Source of the DNA: Candidatus Gastranaerophilales bacterium
GTDB taxonomy: Bacteria; Cyanobacteriota; Vampirovibrionia; Gastranaerophilales; Gastranaerophilaceae
Reading direction: 5' to 3'
NCBI GenBank assembly: GCA_944324055.1
Contig: CALUUV010000009.1
Span: 1 to 34,183 of the forward strand
DNA: 34,183 bases
The position numbers and the translations under genes were made by a program. Of this stretch, positions 25,355 to 34,159 are shown one piece after another; the first letter of the stretch is position 1; each line of letters opens with the position of its first letter. Under the pieces are notes generated by a model that was given only the letters and a program-made list of their open reading frames with translations, was not told where the DNA came from and searched no databases.

Positions 25355-26689
25355 TTAGCCTTTTAAATATAATGTTTTAATTAAATTATCTTCTAATAAT
25401 TTCTTATCTTTGTTATCAGATTTTGCATCATTAATCATAATGCAGAATGCGTACTTATGACCATTTTGTGTAGAAATAAAACCTGTTATATTACTAACAT
25501 TAGCTAATGTACCTGTTTTAGCTTTAATATTACCTTTTAAATAAAGTAATCTATCTGCCATTGTTCCTTCGCCAGATGTTGCCATTATTGGTTCTAATTC
25601 TTCTCTATTTAATAAAAGGAAATTAGTCATAAAATCAGAGTCCATAAGATTATTTTTTGATACTCCACTTGCATCCATTATATTTATGTGAGAGTTATCT
25701 AGGTTCATCTTTTTACAGTAATCATTGAACATTTCTTTTCCTGATTCAAATGATCCTGTTGTATTTTTATACTTTCCGCCTGCTAATTTAAATAGAGTTT
25801 CTGACACATAGTTATCGCTATTTTTTAATATATCAATTTTAGCTTGTGAAACATTATGTGAAATTTTATCTACAAGATAGTAATCATTAGTAAGTTTTTT
25901 ATTATAATAAATTCCACTGTTGCTTTTTTGATTATCTAACAGAGCATCAGTTAGTCTTAATTTGAAATATTTTTTAGGGCTGTTTACAGGAATTTTAACT
26001 GTAACAGTTTTATTTACAACTCCAGATGCTGTAATAATATCAGGGGCTTCATAGCTTTTTTTCTCAATTTTATATTCTGTTTTGTTTCCAGTAATAACAT
26101 TATTTATGAAAGATGTAGGATAATCCTTTTCAAAAACAATATTGGCAGGAGCATTTTCCATTGTTGGTTCAATAAATATGTTCATTGTGTTTCTGTCAAT
26201 ATTATAAGCACTAAATTTTGGCATCAATGGGTTTATATCATCATCCCATTGCCAGCCTTCTCCCCATTCTTGATTATCAATAATAGAATCATCAATATAT
26301 ATAGCCTTAACTTCTGCAGGCATTTTTTGAGTTAGAGTTTTTAAGTCATTACTTTTTAAATAAGGATCTGCACCTAGGACTATAATATAGTTTCCTGTTT
26401 TATTTTTATATAATTTTGTATTAAATTTATAGTCTTCTCCTAATACTTTAATCGCAGGTAGCGTTGTGATTAATTTTTGAGTAGAAGCAGGTGGTCTAGG
26501 GACTGTTGAGTTAAGTTCATAAACAGATTTTGAATCATCTATTGATTTTATTGATATAGATATTGCTCCTTTATGAATATTTGAATTTGAAATTGTATAA
26601 TTTATGTCTTTAGATAAATCTTTAGAAAAACATAAATTAGCATTTATAAATAATGCTAAAATAGTAAATAAACATATTTTTTTAATCAT
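25355..26689 (-). CDS. dacB: D-alanyl-D-alanine carboxypeptidase/endopeptidase (PBP4, S13)
   Basis: 444 residues from the ATG at 26689, after GAGG nine bases upstream; an ATG at 26704 is possible. A signal peptide (KKICLFTILALFINANLCFS) leads into a class C penicillin-binding fold: S69-T70-Q71-K72 (SxxK, nucleophile S69), S291-D292-N293 (SxN), DASGVS, and KTG at 391-393. PBP4-type enzymes trim or cut D-Ala cross-links in periplasmic peptidoglycan. The usual PBP4 insert between SxxK and SxN is present judging by the 220-residue spacing. It is the last gene of the minus-strand trio and overlaps the end of the carbon-nitrogen hydrolase gene by 8 nt. Confidence 0.93.
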   Translation of the reverse strand: MIKKICLFTILALFINANLCFSKDLSKDINYTISNSNIHKGAISISIKSIDDSKSVYELNSTVPRPPASTQKLITTLPAIKVLGEDYKFNTKLYKNKTGNYIIVLGADPYLKSNDLKTLTQKMPAEVKAIYIDDSIIDNQEWGEGWQWDDDINPLMPKFSAYNIDRNTMNIFIEPTMENAPANIVFEKDYPTSFINNVITGNKTEYKIEKKSYEAPDIITASGVVNKTVTVKIPVNSPKKYFKLRLTDALLDNQKSNSGIYYNKKLTNDYYLVDKISHNVSQAKIDILKNSDNYVSETLFKLAGGKYKNTTGSFESGKEMFNDYCKKMNLDNSHINIMDASGVSKNNLMDSDFMTNFLLLNREELEPIMATSGEGTMADRLLYLKGNIKAKTGTLANVSNITGFISTQNGHKYAFCIMINDAKSDNKDKKLLEDNLIKTLYLKG

Positions 26690-27500
26690 TATATAAAACC
26701 TCATAACTATCTTGAATATCTTTCAAAACAGTACATTTATTTCTAAAATCATACATTTCACTCAATGATATTTGAGCAGAGATAATTCCTTCTTTTTCTG
26801 ATATTTCGTCAAGGATATTTCCACTGTAATCATAAATTAGTGAATGTCCTAAGTTTTTTGCCCCAGTAGGTAATGTTCCTGTTTGTGTTAGAGCAACCAT
26901 ATAAGTTTGGTTTTCAACAGCTCTAGCTTGAGTTAGCGAGTTCCAATGGATAGCTCTTGATAAAGGCCAAGCTGCCATGTTAACAAGAATATCAGCTCCT
27001 GCTTTTCTGTACGCACGGTATATTTCTGGGAATCTTATATCATAACAGATAGTTAATCCTATTTTAACTCCTTCAATATTTACCATAACAGGGTTATCAC
27101 CTTTTGTTATGTATGTTCCTTCAGAGTCATCATAATAAGAATATAAATGATTTTTATTATAAGTAGCTATAAGTTCTCCGTCTCTATTAATAACAGGACA
27201 TGTATTGTAGTATTTGTCTCCAACTTTATTAACAAAGCTTCCGCCAAGAATATTGGTTTTATATTTTTTTGCAAAATGAGCTAAAAAATTAATAGTTTCA
27301 CTATTTTCTAATACTTCTGCCGCATCAATAAACTTATCACAAGCCCAACCAACATTCCATAATTCTGGTAGAATTAAAATGTCTGTATTAGGTTTGATAT
27401 TATTATTAATTAAGCTCTCTACTTTTTCAAAATTAGCCTTTTTATTGGCAATAATCGATTCCATTTGAATCGCAGAAATATTTATTTTTTCTTTTTCCAT
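26682..27500 (-). CDS. Carbon-nitrogen hydrolase (nitrilase superfamily, omega-amidase-like)
   Basis: 272 residues with the catalytic triad Glu-Lys-Cys: ILPELWNVG (E46), TYNKNHLYSY (K116) and LTICYDIRFPE (C152). The IRFPE context and length are those of the omega-amidase/YafV/Nit2 group, which hydrolyses alpha-ketoglutaramate and similar amides. Other amidases of the superfamily cannot be excluded. It is cytoplasmic. It starts 19 nt inside the upstream DUF374 gene and its end overlaps dacB, so translation is probably coupled. The pairing with wall and lipid genes looks like operon convenience rather than a shared pathway. Confidence 0.9.
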   Translation of the reverse strand: MEKEKINISAIQMESIIANKKANFEKVESLINNNIKPNTDILILPELWNVGWACDKFIDAAEVLENSETINFLAHFAKKYKTNILGGSFVNKVGDKYYNTCPVINRDGELIATYNKNHLYSYYDDSEGTYITKGDNPVMVNIEGVKIGLTICYDIRFPEIYRAYRKAGADILVNMAAWPLSRAIHWNSLTQARAVENQTYMVALTQTGTLPTGAKNLGHSLIYDYSGNILDEISEKEGIISAQISLSEMYDFRNKCTVLKDIQDSYEVLYND

Positions 27501-28162
27501 ATACCGAATCTGAATACCTCTTTAAACTTTTTAGGAGCTTGTTTTTCTAGTTCTTCTAAAGATTTTTCTACTTTTAATCTAACTTGTTCATCTTGTTCAT
27601 CTGTATTATTAGGGTCAACGTAAATAGGTTCTCCATAAAGATTAATAAGATGAGTAGAGAAAAATGGTAATCTAAATTTATCCCAAGTAGGGAATTTAAG
27701 GAATGTGAAATTAGATGAATACCAATATACAGGAACAATAGGAGCACCAGATAGTTTTGCAATTTTTACAACTCCATCTTTTACTACTTTAGCTGGTCCG
27801 CTAGGTCCATCAACCATAATAGCTCCACAGTTACCATTTTTTAATTCTGAAATCATTTGTAAAGTTGCTTCAGTGCTGCCTTTTTTGCCTTTAGAGCCTC
27901 TAACAACTTTAAAACCCCAATTTTCACAAACTTTTGCAATAATTTCGCCATCTCTAGAACGGCTTATCATAACATTAACTTTTTCTCTATTTGGAAAACC
28001 GTGAACACAACATTGGTGCGCGTGCCACATCGCATAAACACAATTTTCAACATCAGGATGATTTACATTCTGAATATCTGTAAAAAATTCTTGAATTTTG
28101 AATATAGAATATATTGCTTTGGAAATTTTTTCTCTGTCTAAATTTTGAAATACTCTAACCAT
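27482..28162 (-). CDS. DUF374 lysophospholipid acyltransferase-like protein
   Basis: 226 residues. SRSRDGEIIAKVCENWGF (67-84) with VVRGSKGKKGS, then GAIMVDGPSGPAKVVKDG (113-130) and SGAPIVPVYWYSS, match DUF374, a branch of the LPLAT acyltransferase superfamily found in diderm bacteria. It is probably membrane-associated and acts on a lipid, perhaps lipid A or phospholipid; the substrate is not known. HAHQ at 47-50 may correspond to the acyltransferase His motif, though the usual HxxxxD is not clean. The start at 28162 has no strong ribosome site. It heads the minus-strand trio and is divergent from fliJ across 156 bp. Confidence 0.85.
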   Translation of the reverse strand: MVRVFQNLDREKISKAIYSIFKIQEFFTDIQNVNHPDVENCVYAMWHAHQCCVHGFPNREKVNVMISRSRDGEIIAKVCENWGFKVVRGSKGKKGSTEATLQMISELKNGNCGAIMVDGPSGPAKVVKDGVVKIAKLSGAPIVPVYWYSSNFTFLKFPTWDKFRLPFFSTHLINLYGEPIYVDPNNTDEQDEQVRLKVEKSLEELEKQAPKKFKEVFRFGIWKKKK

Positions 28163-28318
28163 AAGTCGATTTTACTACAATTAAGCAAAGTTCGCAAACA
28201 TAAAAAACTAACTTTAATTTTTTTTATAAATATCCACCGTGCGTATGATGTAGCAACTAGCAGAAATGATGTAAATTAACTATGGTGATGCATAATATTA
28301 CCGGAGAGAGGTTAAAAT

Positions 28319-28762
28319 TTGAAGAAGTTTAATTTCCGTTTGCAAGCTGTTTTAGATATGAGACAGAAGGAATTGGAAAAAAAACAACAAGAGATGGCAA
28401 GTATTGTTAAAATGCTAAACAAACAAATTGAAGAGCTAGAATGGATTGATGCTCAGAAATTGCAGGTTTTGACTTCTTTAGAGAATATATGTAGTTCCGC
28501 TGTATTAGATTTGACAACAATATCAAGTAGTAACGGTTACTTACAAAAATTAGGTCATCAGGCTATAAACCAAAATAGGGTAATCGAAAATACAAAAAAT
28601 ATTATGAAAATGAAGCAGTTGGAAATTAATGAAGCATATAAAAAAGTAAAAGTTTTAGAAAAATTAAAGGAAAAACAAGAAGAAGAATATTATCGAATTT
28701 ATGAAGAAAAAATGTCAAAAGAAATCGATGATATAGCGACATCAAGATATAAGGCAGGATAG
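28319..28762 (+). CDS. fliJ: Flagellar export protein FliJ
   Basis: 147 residues, almost entirely coiled coil. The opening MKKFNFRLQAVLDMRQKELE is the FliJ signature. FliJ is the soluble stalk-like component of the flagellar type III export ATPase complex, working with FliI and FliH. The start is TTG at 28319, preceded by GGAGAGAGG. It heads a four-gene run: fliK begins at the very next base after the stop, followed by flgD and flgE. FliI and FliH, common upstream neighbours, are not here; the DUF374 gene is divergent instead. Confidence 0.88.
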   Translation: MKKFNFRLQAVLDMRQKELEKKQQEMASIVKMLNKQIEELEWIDAQKLQVLTSLENICSSAVLDLTTISSSNGYLQKLGHQAINQNRVIENTKNIMKMKQLEINEAYKKVKVLEKLKEKQEEEYYRIYEEKMSKEIDDIATSRYKAG

Positions 28763-30469
28763 ATGGCACAGCAAATAACAAATATGAATAATTCCATATT
28801 AGATGTATTATCAGATACAAAGCTTGATTATACTGATAATTCAAGTAATGCATTTGATTCTGCTTTAGAAAGTGCTGTTAATAAAACAATTTCTTCAAAT
28901 AATTCTGAATATACTTTTGGTAAAAGAGATTTAAATAAAACATTATCAGATAAAAAAACATTTGCTAAAGATTCAGTTAAAGATACTACTTCTGATAAAA
29001 ATATAAATGTGTCACAAGAAGTTGGATCTTCTCGTGATGATAAAAATGTAATTGATAATAAAAATGAAGATATTAAAGATTCTTCTAAGGTTTCTGAAGA
29101 TACAGAAGATGTAAAAGATACAAAGCCAAAGAACACTAATATTATTGATTTAGTATCTAAATATACATATTTTGAAGACGAATCAACATTGTCAGATTCT
29201 TTAGTTGATGCAACAGAAGATTTAGATACATTATCAGAACTTACAAGTGAAACATTGGTATCTGATATAGATGTAGATAGCAGTGTTTTAAATGCAGAAG
29301 CTGCAGGTTTAGCAGCTCAAGCTCCATTATTAGGAGAAGTTTCTGAAGTTGGTAGCAATGATGTTAATTCTGCTCAGATAGAAGTGTCAGAAAATATTCA
29401 AATAGAAAATCTTGATTTAGAAGAATTAGGAGAAGGACAATCTAAAGATTCAATTTCTCAAGATATATTAGATGAATTGAATGTAACTTTAGAAGATATA
29501 ACAACACTAGAAGATTCTTCTGATAGTAATTTGATGACAACAGCAGAACAAGCTGTAAAATATGTTATAGATAAAAATTCAACAGAAGAAACTGATTTAG
29601 CAGTAGATTCTGTATTAGAAGATGAAGGATTGGTTGATACAACAATTACAGCAGAAGATTTATCAGAGGCTAATGAAACTTTAATAGCAAATAATGATGA
29701 GAACTTATCAGTTTCTCAAGATGGTTTAGAGAAAAATGAAGTTACAGAAACATCAAGCGAACAAATTGAGGTTAATGACGGTGCTGATAGTTCTTCAACT
29801 GATGAAAATAGTTATTTAAATAATCATGATAAATCTGATAGAAAAGAAAATTTGAAAAAAGAATCAATGAAATCAGATAATATTGATGATATTCCTGATA
29901 TTGAACAATCTACATCAAAAGATTTGAAATATTCAAATCTTCAAGGTGATATATCTGTAGGTAAGGCTAATTCAGTATCTGGTATAAACCAATCAAATTT
30001 GGCACCTACATCTTCTGCTCAAAATATGCAGCCAGTAAATATTTCAAAAGAAGATGTAATAGCTCAAATACATAATAAATTACAAGCATTAAATAGTACA
30101 ACAAATACTAAATTAACAATGGTATTGAATCCAGAATCATTAGGAAAAGTACAAATACAATTAGCAAATAGTAGAGAAGGGGTAACAGCAGAATTTTTAG
30201 TATCGTCACAAGGTGTAAAAGATATTTTGGATTCAAGTTTAACACAATTAAAGGAAACATTATCAGCACAGGGTGTCCACGTTAATGATGTTTCTGTAAA
30301 AGTTTCAACACCTCAAAATCCTTCTCAAATGGATTATACAGAACAAGAAGGTTCAAACTCAAATAAACAAAATCAAGAAGGACATCAACAAAGAGAAAAA
30401 GATGAGCAAGGAGCATTTGATGATATGTTCTCAAGTTCATTAGAAGAAGGAATTGAAGAAAATAATTAG
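28763..30469 (+). CDS. fliK: Flagellar hook-length control protein FliK
   Basis: 568 residues. The first ~430 are low complexity and very rich in Ser, Asp, Glu and Asn, as expected for the unfolded ruler part that is threaded through the growing hook. The C-terminal Flg_hook domain (about 445-535) shows MVLNPESLGKVQIQLA starting at 453, then GVTAEFLVSSQGVKDILDSSLTQL, the part that switches FlhB specificity. The tail is Gln/Glu-rich. It abuts the fliJ stop with zero spacing, so ribosomes probably pass from one to the other. It is longer than many FliK proteins; in the ruler model that could mean a long hook. Confidence 0.9.
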   Translation: MAQQITNMNNSILDVLSDTKLDYTDNSSNAFDSALESAVNKTISSNNSEYTFGKRDLNKTLSDKKTFAKDSVKDTTSDKNINVSQEVGSSRDDKNVIDNKNEDIKDSSKVSEDTEDVKDTKPKNTNIIDLVSKYTYFEDESTLSDSLVDATEDLDTLSELTSETLVSDIDVDSSVLNAEAAGLAAQAPLLGEVSEVGSNDVNSAQIEVSENIQIENLDLEELGEGQSKDSISQDILDELNVTLEDITTLEDSSDSNLMTTAEQAVKYVIDKNSTEETDLAVDSVLEDEGLVDTTITAEDLSEANETLIANNDENLSVSQDGLEKNEVTETSSEQIEVNDGADSSSTDENSYLNNHDKSDRKENLKKESMKSDNIDDIPDIEQSTSKDLKYSNLQGDISVGKANSVSGINQSNLAPTSSAQNMQPVNISKEDVIAQIHNKLQALNSTTNTKLTMVLNPESLGKVQIQLANSREGVTAEFLVSSQGVKDILDSSLTQLKETLSAQGVHVNDVSVKVSTPQNPSQMDYTEQEGSNSNKQNQEGHQQREKDEQGAFDDMFSSSLEEGIEENN

Positions 30470-30484
30470 AAGTAGAGGTAAATA

Positions 30485-31027
30485 ATGACAGTATCTAATG
30501 TAATGAATGAATTAAATTCAATGCAAAACCAAACAACTTGGAGCAAGGCAAATTCAAATCAAGCAACTCAGCAATCTACAACAGATAAAGATATGTTTTT
30601 GAGCTTGATGTTACAACAAATGCAGAACCAAGATCCAACACAACCGATGGATAATAATGAATGGTTAGCGCAATTAGCGCAATTCTCATCATTAGAACAA
30701 ATGACTGCCGTAAATGAAGGTTTAGCGGAATTAACAGGAACAATGCAAGCATTAGCTGCTGGTATTGCGCAAAATGGTAATATTACTCAGACATTATCAT
30801 TAATTGGAAAAGAGGTTGATATTGTTCCTGATCCTGAAAAACCAGATGAAGTTATAACAGGAACAGTAACAGAAGCAACTTTTGAAGATGGAGAAGGTAA
30901 GATTAAAGTTAATGGTAAATATTATTCAATCGCTTATGTTCAAAATATCCGTGAAGCGGGTTCCAGCTCAGGCGAAACACCAGTAACTCCAATAATTCCC
31001 CCAGAAACAGATGAAAATAAACAATAA
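30485..31027 (+). CDS. flgD: Flagellar hook assembly (scaffold) protein FlgD
   Basis: 180 residues. The conserved N-terminal block DKDMFLSLMLQQMQNQDPTQPMDNNEWLAQ (written in pieces: DKDMFLSLML, QQMQNQDPTQPM, DNNEWLAQ) and FSSLEQMTAVNEGL identify FlgD. FlgD caps the growing hook and is later discarded. The C-terminal part (ITGTVTEATFEDGEGKIKVN) is a short beta domain, smaller than in E. coli FlgD. AGAGG lies seven bases before the ATG. It sits between fliK and flgE, the standard order. Confidence 0.94.
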   Translation: MTVSNVMNELNSMQNQTTWSKANSNQATQQSTTDKDMFLSLMLQQMQNQDPTQPMDNNEWLAQLAQFSSLEQMTAVNEGLAELTGTMQALAAGIAQNGNITQTLSLIGKEVDIVPDPEKPDEVITGTVTEATFEDGEGKIKVNGKYYSIAYVQNIREAGSSSGETPVTPIIPPETDENKQ

Positions 31028-31090
31028 TAATTAGCAAATTAAAGATTAAAACTACGAAATATACTAGACTTTGGAACAGAGGAGAGAGAA

Positions 31091-32737
31091 ATGAGTCAGG
31101 CATTATACACATCAAAATCCGGAATAGCTGCAGGGCAAACGCAAATCGATGTAATTGCAAACAACGTTGCAAACATCAATACTACAGCGTATAAAACAGC
31201 TAATGTAACTTTTTCAACATTATTTTCAAAAACATTATCAAGTGGATCTGCAGCAACTCAAGATGGTGGTGGAACAAACCCACGTCAAATTGGGTTAGGA
31301 ACTCAAGTTTCTTCAATTTCAAGAGATTTTTCAACTGGTTCATTTCAACAAACAGGTTTAAGCTCAGATGCAATGATTACTGCTAATGGTTATTTTGTAG
31401 TTCAAGATTCTGCTGGAAACCAATTTTTAACTCGTGATGGTCATTTTAGTTTAGATTCTGATGGCAATTTAGTAACTGCAGCAGGTTATAAAGTAGTTGG
31501 AACAGCAGATGATTATACAAATAGATCATCAAGTATGACAATAAAAATACCTTCACAGTTAGGTATCGATGTGTATGGTTCTCCACGAGCAGAAATGTCT
31601 GATAAAATAGTTTCAGATTTAAATGCAGTCTCAATAAGTGAGGGTACCTTTACTTTTAATATTGGGCCAAATTCACATGATTTAGATGCTGCTGATTTTG
31701 TACAAGATGTTCCAGGTGATGATAGTAAATATACATATAATGGAACTGTTCACTATTCAAAATTAGATTATAATACCTTGAGTGATGCTGATTATAACTC
31801 ATTACGATCAATATATGGTGAAGTTGATCCTGCACAAGTTTATTATAAAGGTGATGACGGAACATTTATCAAAGGTGAAATTCCAACTGCAGGTACAGTA
31901 ATTGCAAAGAATGTTCAAAAGACATTATCATATAATATTACATCAGCAGACTTAAATGGAACATTAGAAGATTTAATAACAAGTATTAATGCAGAATTAA
32001 ATCAACAATTAGCTGCTCAATTCCCAGGATTGCCTGGTGGGCAAAATATTGAGTTTTCAATAATTGATGGTGGTATTCAGATGGTTAATAATACTGGAAT
32101 GTCTTTAAAGGCAGCTGATGCGCAAGGCTCTAGTTTTTTAAAAGAAACAGGATTAGACATTGCGTTAGAAAATGCTGTTAATGGGCAAACTGCATTTATT
32201 TCTGAAGATATGAATAAATCTGCAGATATTACTCAATCAGGCTCATTTACAGGCTCTGCAAAGAGAACAGATTGGGCAATAAGTGAAAACGGTACATTAT
32301 CAGCTACTTATGATGATGGTTCAACATTAACAGTTCAAATGACAGAAAGTGGCAGGTTAGAATGGAAACTTGTTACTCAAGATAATACAATAATTACTGG
32401 TAATGGTGGAGCTAACTCTGATATTGATATGACAGAAGCTGGTTTAGATCCTGCAAACATGGTTCTAGAAATGGCAACTGTTGTAAATGATGGCGGTTTA
32501 GTTGCTCAACAAGATAATATGTGGTCAATAGGACCAAATGCTGGTGAGGCTTATTATGGTATGTCAGGTTCTCACGGATTTTCTTCACTAAAAACTGGTG
32601 GTTTGGAAGGTTCTAACGTAGATATGACAACTGAATTATCAAATATGATTACAGCTCAACGTGCAATCCAAATTAATTCAAGAGTATTTACAACTGCAAG
32701 TTCAGTATTAGAATCGTTATCATATTTAGGTCAATAA
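31091..32737 (+). CDS. flgE: Flagellar hook protein FlgE
   Basis: 548 residues. The N-terminal rod/hook signature is present as SGIAAGQTQIDVIANNVANI followed by NTTAYKTANVTF. The C-terminal helix NVDMTTELSNMITAQRAIQI followed by NSRVF ends at SYLGQ. Between them lies a large beta-rich region with FlgE-type segments (SISRDFSTGSFQQTG, ANGYFVVQD, FLTRDGHFSLDSDGNLV). The length suits hook FlgE better than FlgF or FlgG (about 260). GAGGAGAGAG lies just upstream. The 63-bp gap after flgD may hold its own promoter, but no clear -35 is visible. Confidence 0.93.
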   Translation: MSQALYTSKSGIAAGQTQIDVIANNVANINTTAYKTANVTFSTLFSKTLSSGSAATQDGGGTNPRQIGLGTQVSSISRDFSTGSFQQTGLSSDAMITANGYFVVQDSAGNQFLTRDGHFSLDSDGNLVTAAGYKVVGTADDYTNRSSSMTIKIPSQLGIDVYGSPRAEMSDKIVSDLNAVSISEGTFTFNIGPNSHDLDAADFVQDVPGDDSKYTYNGTVHYSKLDYNTLSDADYNSLRSIYGEVDPAQVYYKGDDGTFIKGEIPTAGTVIAKNVQKTLSYNITSADLNGTLEDLITSINAELNQQLAAQFPGLPGGQNIEFSIIDGGIQMVNNTGMSLKAADAQGSSFLKETGLDIALENAVNGQTAFISEDMNKSADITQSGSFTGSAKRTDWAISENGTLSATYDDGSTLTVQMTESGRLEWKLVTQDNTIITGNGGANSDIDMTEAGLDPANMVLEMATVVNDGGLVAQQDNMWSIGPNAGEAYYGMSGSHGFSSLKTGGLEGSNVDMTTELSNMITAQRAIQINSRVFTTASSVLESLSYLGQ

Positions 32738-32753
32738 TTTAAATAAATAATGG

Positions 32754-32870
32754 CATGGTATTTAAAAATAAACTAATTGAACCTGTGTCAAGAATTTAAC
32801 AAAAGGAACTAACTTAACAAAACTTAATAATTAAAAACATGCTGAATACCATGTAAAACATGGGTTTCAG
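32754..32870. promoter_or_regulatory. Three-armed inverted-repeat region between flgE and yggS
   Basis: CATGGTATT (32754-32762) is an exact reverse complement of AATACCATG (32845-32853). The second arm also pairs with a nearer partner, CCATGT (32849-32854) with ACATGG (32858-32863), extended by CTGAA/TTCAG. The pairings exclude each other. No T run follows, so a simple terminator is unlikely. Confidence 0.35.
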
Positions 32871-32909
32871 GAATCCGAGAAAGGAGGAAAAACTTTTACA
32901 ATTGAATAT

Positions 32910-32938
32910 TTGTCTTATCATGAGCGATAAGATATAAT
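32910..32938 (+). promoter_or_regulatory. Sigma-70-type promoter of yggS-sepF
   Basis: TTGTCT (32910-32915), 17-bp spacer, TATAAT (32933-32938), 23 bp before the yggS ATG. Confidence 0.6.
32913..32932. promoter_or_regulatory. Dyad operator candidate inside the yggS promoter
   Basis: TCTTATC (32913-32919), ATGAGC, GATAAGA (32926-32932): perfect 7-bp arms, 6-bp centre. The dyad fills the space between the -35 and -10 boxes, a typical place for a repressor. Confidence 0.4.
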
Positions 32939-32961
32939 TATAATGTAGAGGAGATTTTATA

Positions 32962-33627
32962 ATGACAGTTGGTAGTGTAAAAGATAATCTTCTACGTGTA
33001 AAACAAACAATCGTACCTTATAAACCAAATATAATTGCTGTAACAAAATATTATGGCTTGGATGCAATATTAGAAGCATATGATGCAGGTCTAAGAGATT
33101 TTGGAGAATCAAGAGCAAATGATGCAATAAAAAAAATTGAAGAATTGCCAGAAGAGATTCGTAACAACTCCAAATTCCATTTTATCGGTCATTTGCAGAC
33201 AAATAAAGTAGATAAAGTTGTAAAATATTTTGATTATATTCAATCAGTTGATTCATTAAAGCTTGCAAAATGTATATCAGAGTCAGCGAATAGATTGAAT
33301 AAGGTTCAAAAAGTCTTGTTACAAATAAACATATCAGAAGAGGTCCAGAAGTTTGGATTTAGTAAGAGAGAGCTTTATGAAAATTTCGACGAAATCAAAA
33401 AACTTCCAAGCCTAGAAATCTGTGGGTTTATGTGTATGGCGCCTTTAGGGGCAACAGATGAAGAACTAGATAAAGTATTTAGTGAGGCTTTGCAAATCAA
33501 AACAGAATTAAACAAGCAATATACCTTAAATTTACAGGAATTATCAATGGGTATGAGTGATGACTATTTGAGAGCAGTAGCAAATGGCGCTACAATGATA
33601 CGTTTAGGAAGAATATTATTTAAATAA
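32962..33627 (+). CDS. PLP homeostasis protein YggS/YlmE (PLPBP)
   Basis: A 221-residue single-domain TIM-barrel PLP-binding protein with no known catalysis. IIAVTKYYG carries the PLP lysine K29. GESRANDA, HFIGHLQTNK, ICGFMCMAP, LSMGMSDDY and GATMIRLGR are family hallmarks. It balances pyridoxal phosphate and amino-acid pools. AGAGGAG lies eight bases before the ATG. The gene immediately upstream of sepF is the standard arrangement in Gram-positives and Cyanobacteria (ylmE-sepF), with 11 bp between them, which supports co-transcription from the promoter at 32910. Confidence 0.94.
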   Translation: MTVGSVKDNLLRVKQTIVPYKPNIIAVTKYYGLDAILEAYDAGLRDFGESRANDAIKKIEELPEEIRNNSKFHFIGHLQTNKVDKVVKYFDYIQSVDSLKLAKCISESANRLNKVQKVLLQINISEEVQKFGFSKRELYENFDEIKKLPSLEICGFMCMAPLGATDEELDKVFSEALQIKTELNKQYTLNLQELSMGMSDDYLRAVANGATMIRLGRILFK

Positions 33628-33638
33628 TCGGAGGAAAG

Positions 33639-34127
33639 ATGACAATAACAGAAAAATTGAGCGGAATAGTTGATTTTTTAACTCAAGGCTTAACAAGAGA
33701 TGAAGAAGAAGATGCATTTGATTTCGGATCAGAAGAAGAATATGTAGAAGAAGGAAGTGCATTAAGAGTAACAAAACCTGAATATTCAACAAGAACAGAA
33801 AGTTCTCGTGAAATGAAAGTTGTAAATCATCCAAATTACAGAGGCTATGAAGTTATGATAGTTGAACCTCGTTCATTTGGTGAAGCAGGTCAAATGGTAA
33901 AACATTTAAAAGATAAAAAAACAGTTGTTTTAAATTTACACTTATTAGATAAAGACCAATCACAAAGAACTATTGATTTTGTTTGTGGTGCAGCTCATGC
34001 ATTAAACGGAACAGCTCAAAAAGTTGGTGAAATGGTATTCATCTTTACTCCAAACAATGTTGCTTTGTCAGTAGACGCTCAAGCACAAAGCAAATTTGCA
34101 GAATCATTATGGAATAAACCATTATAA
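33639..34127 (+). CDS. sepF: Cell division protein SepF
   Basis: 162 residues. The N-terminal 14 residues (MTITEKLSGIVDFL) are an amphipathic membrane-targeting helix. An acidic linker rich in Glu and Asp (about 20-45) follows. The SepF core (about 65-150) then shows YEVMIVEPRSFGEAGQMVKHL, KKTVVLNLHLLDKDQSQRTIDFV and FIFTPNNVALS; these are quoted as separate short conserved blocks. SepF anchors FtsZ to the membrane and organises the Z ring. It is characteristic of Firmicutes, Actinobacteria and Cyanobacteria, and absent from most Proteobacteria, so it argues for a cyanobacterial-side lineage here. CGGAGGAAAG precedes the ATG. Confidence 0.95.
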   Translation: MTITEKLSGIVDFLTQGLTRDEEEDAFDFGSEEEYVEEGSALRVTKPEYSTRTESSREMKVVNHPNYRGYEVMIVEPRSFGEAGQMVKHLKDKKTVVLNLHLLDKDQSQRTIDFVCGAAHALNGTAQKVGEMVFIFTPNNVALSVDAQAQSKFAESLWNKPL

Positions 34128-34159
34128 TATATAAATTGATTTGTGATAGTTGGATTTTT

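Noticed and set aside
32902-32937. Tiny ORF (TTG, 11 codons) after AAGGAGG
   Set aside because: Spacing of 14 nt is too long, the ORF is very short, and it overlaps the yggS promoter.
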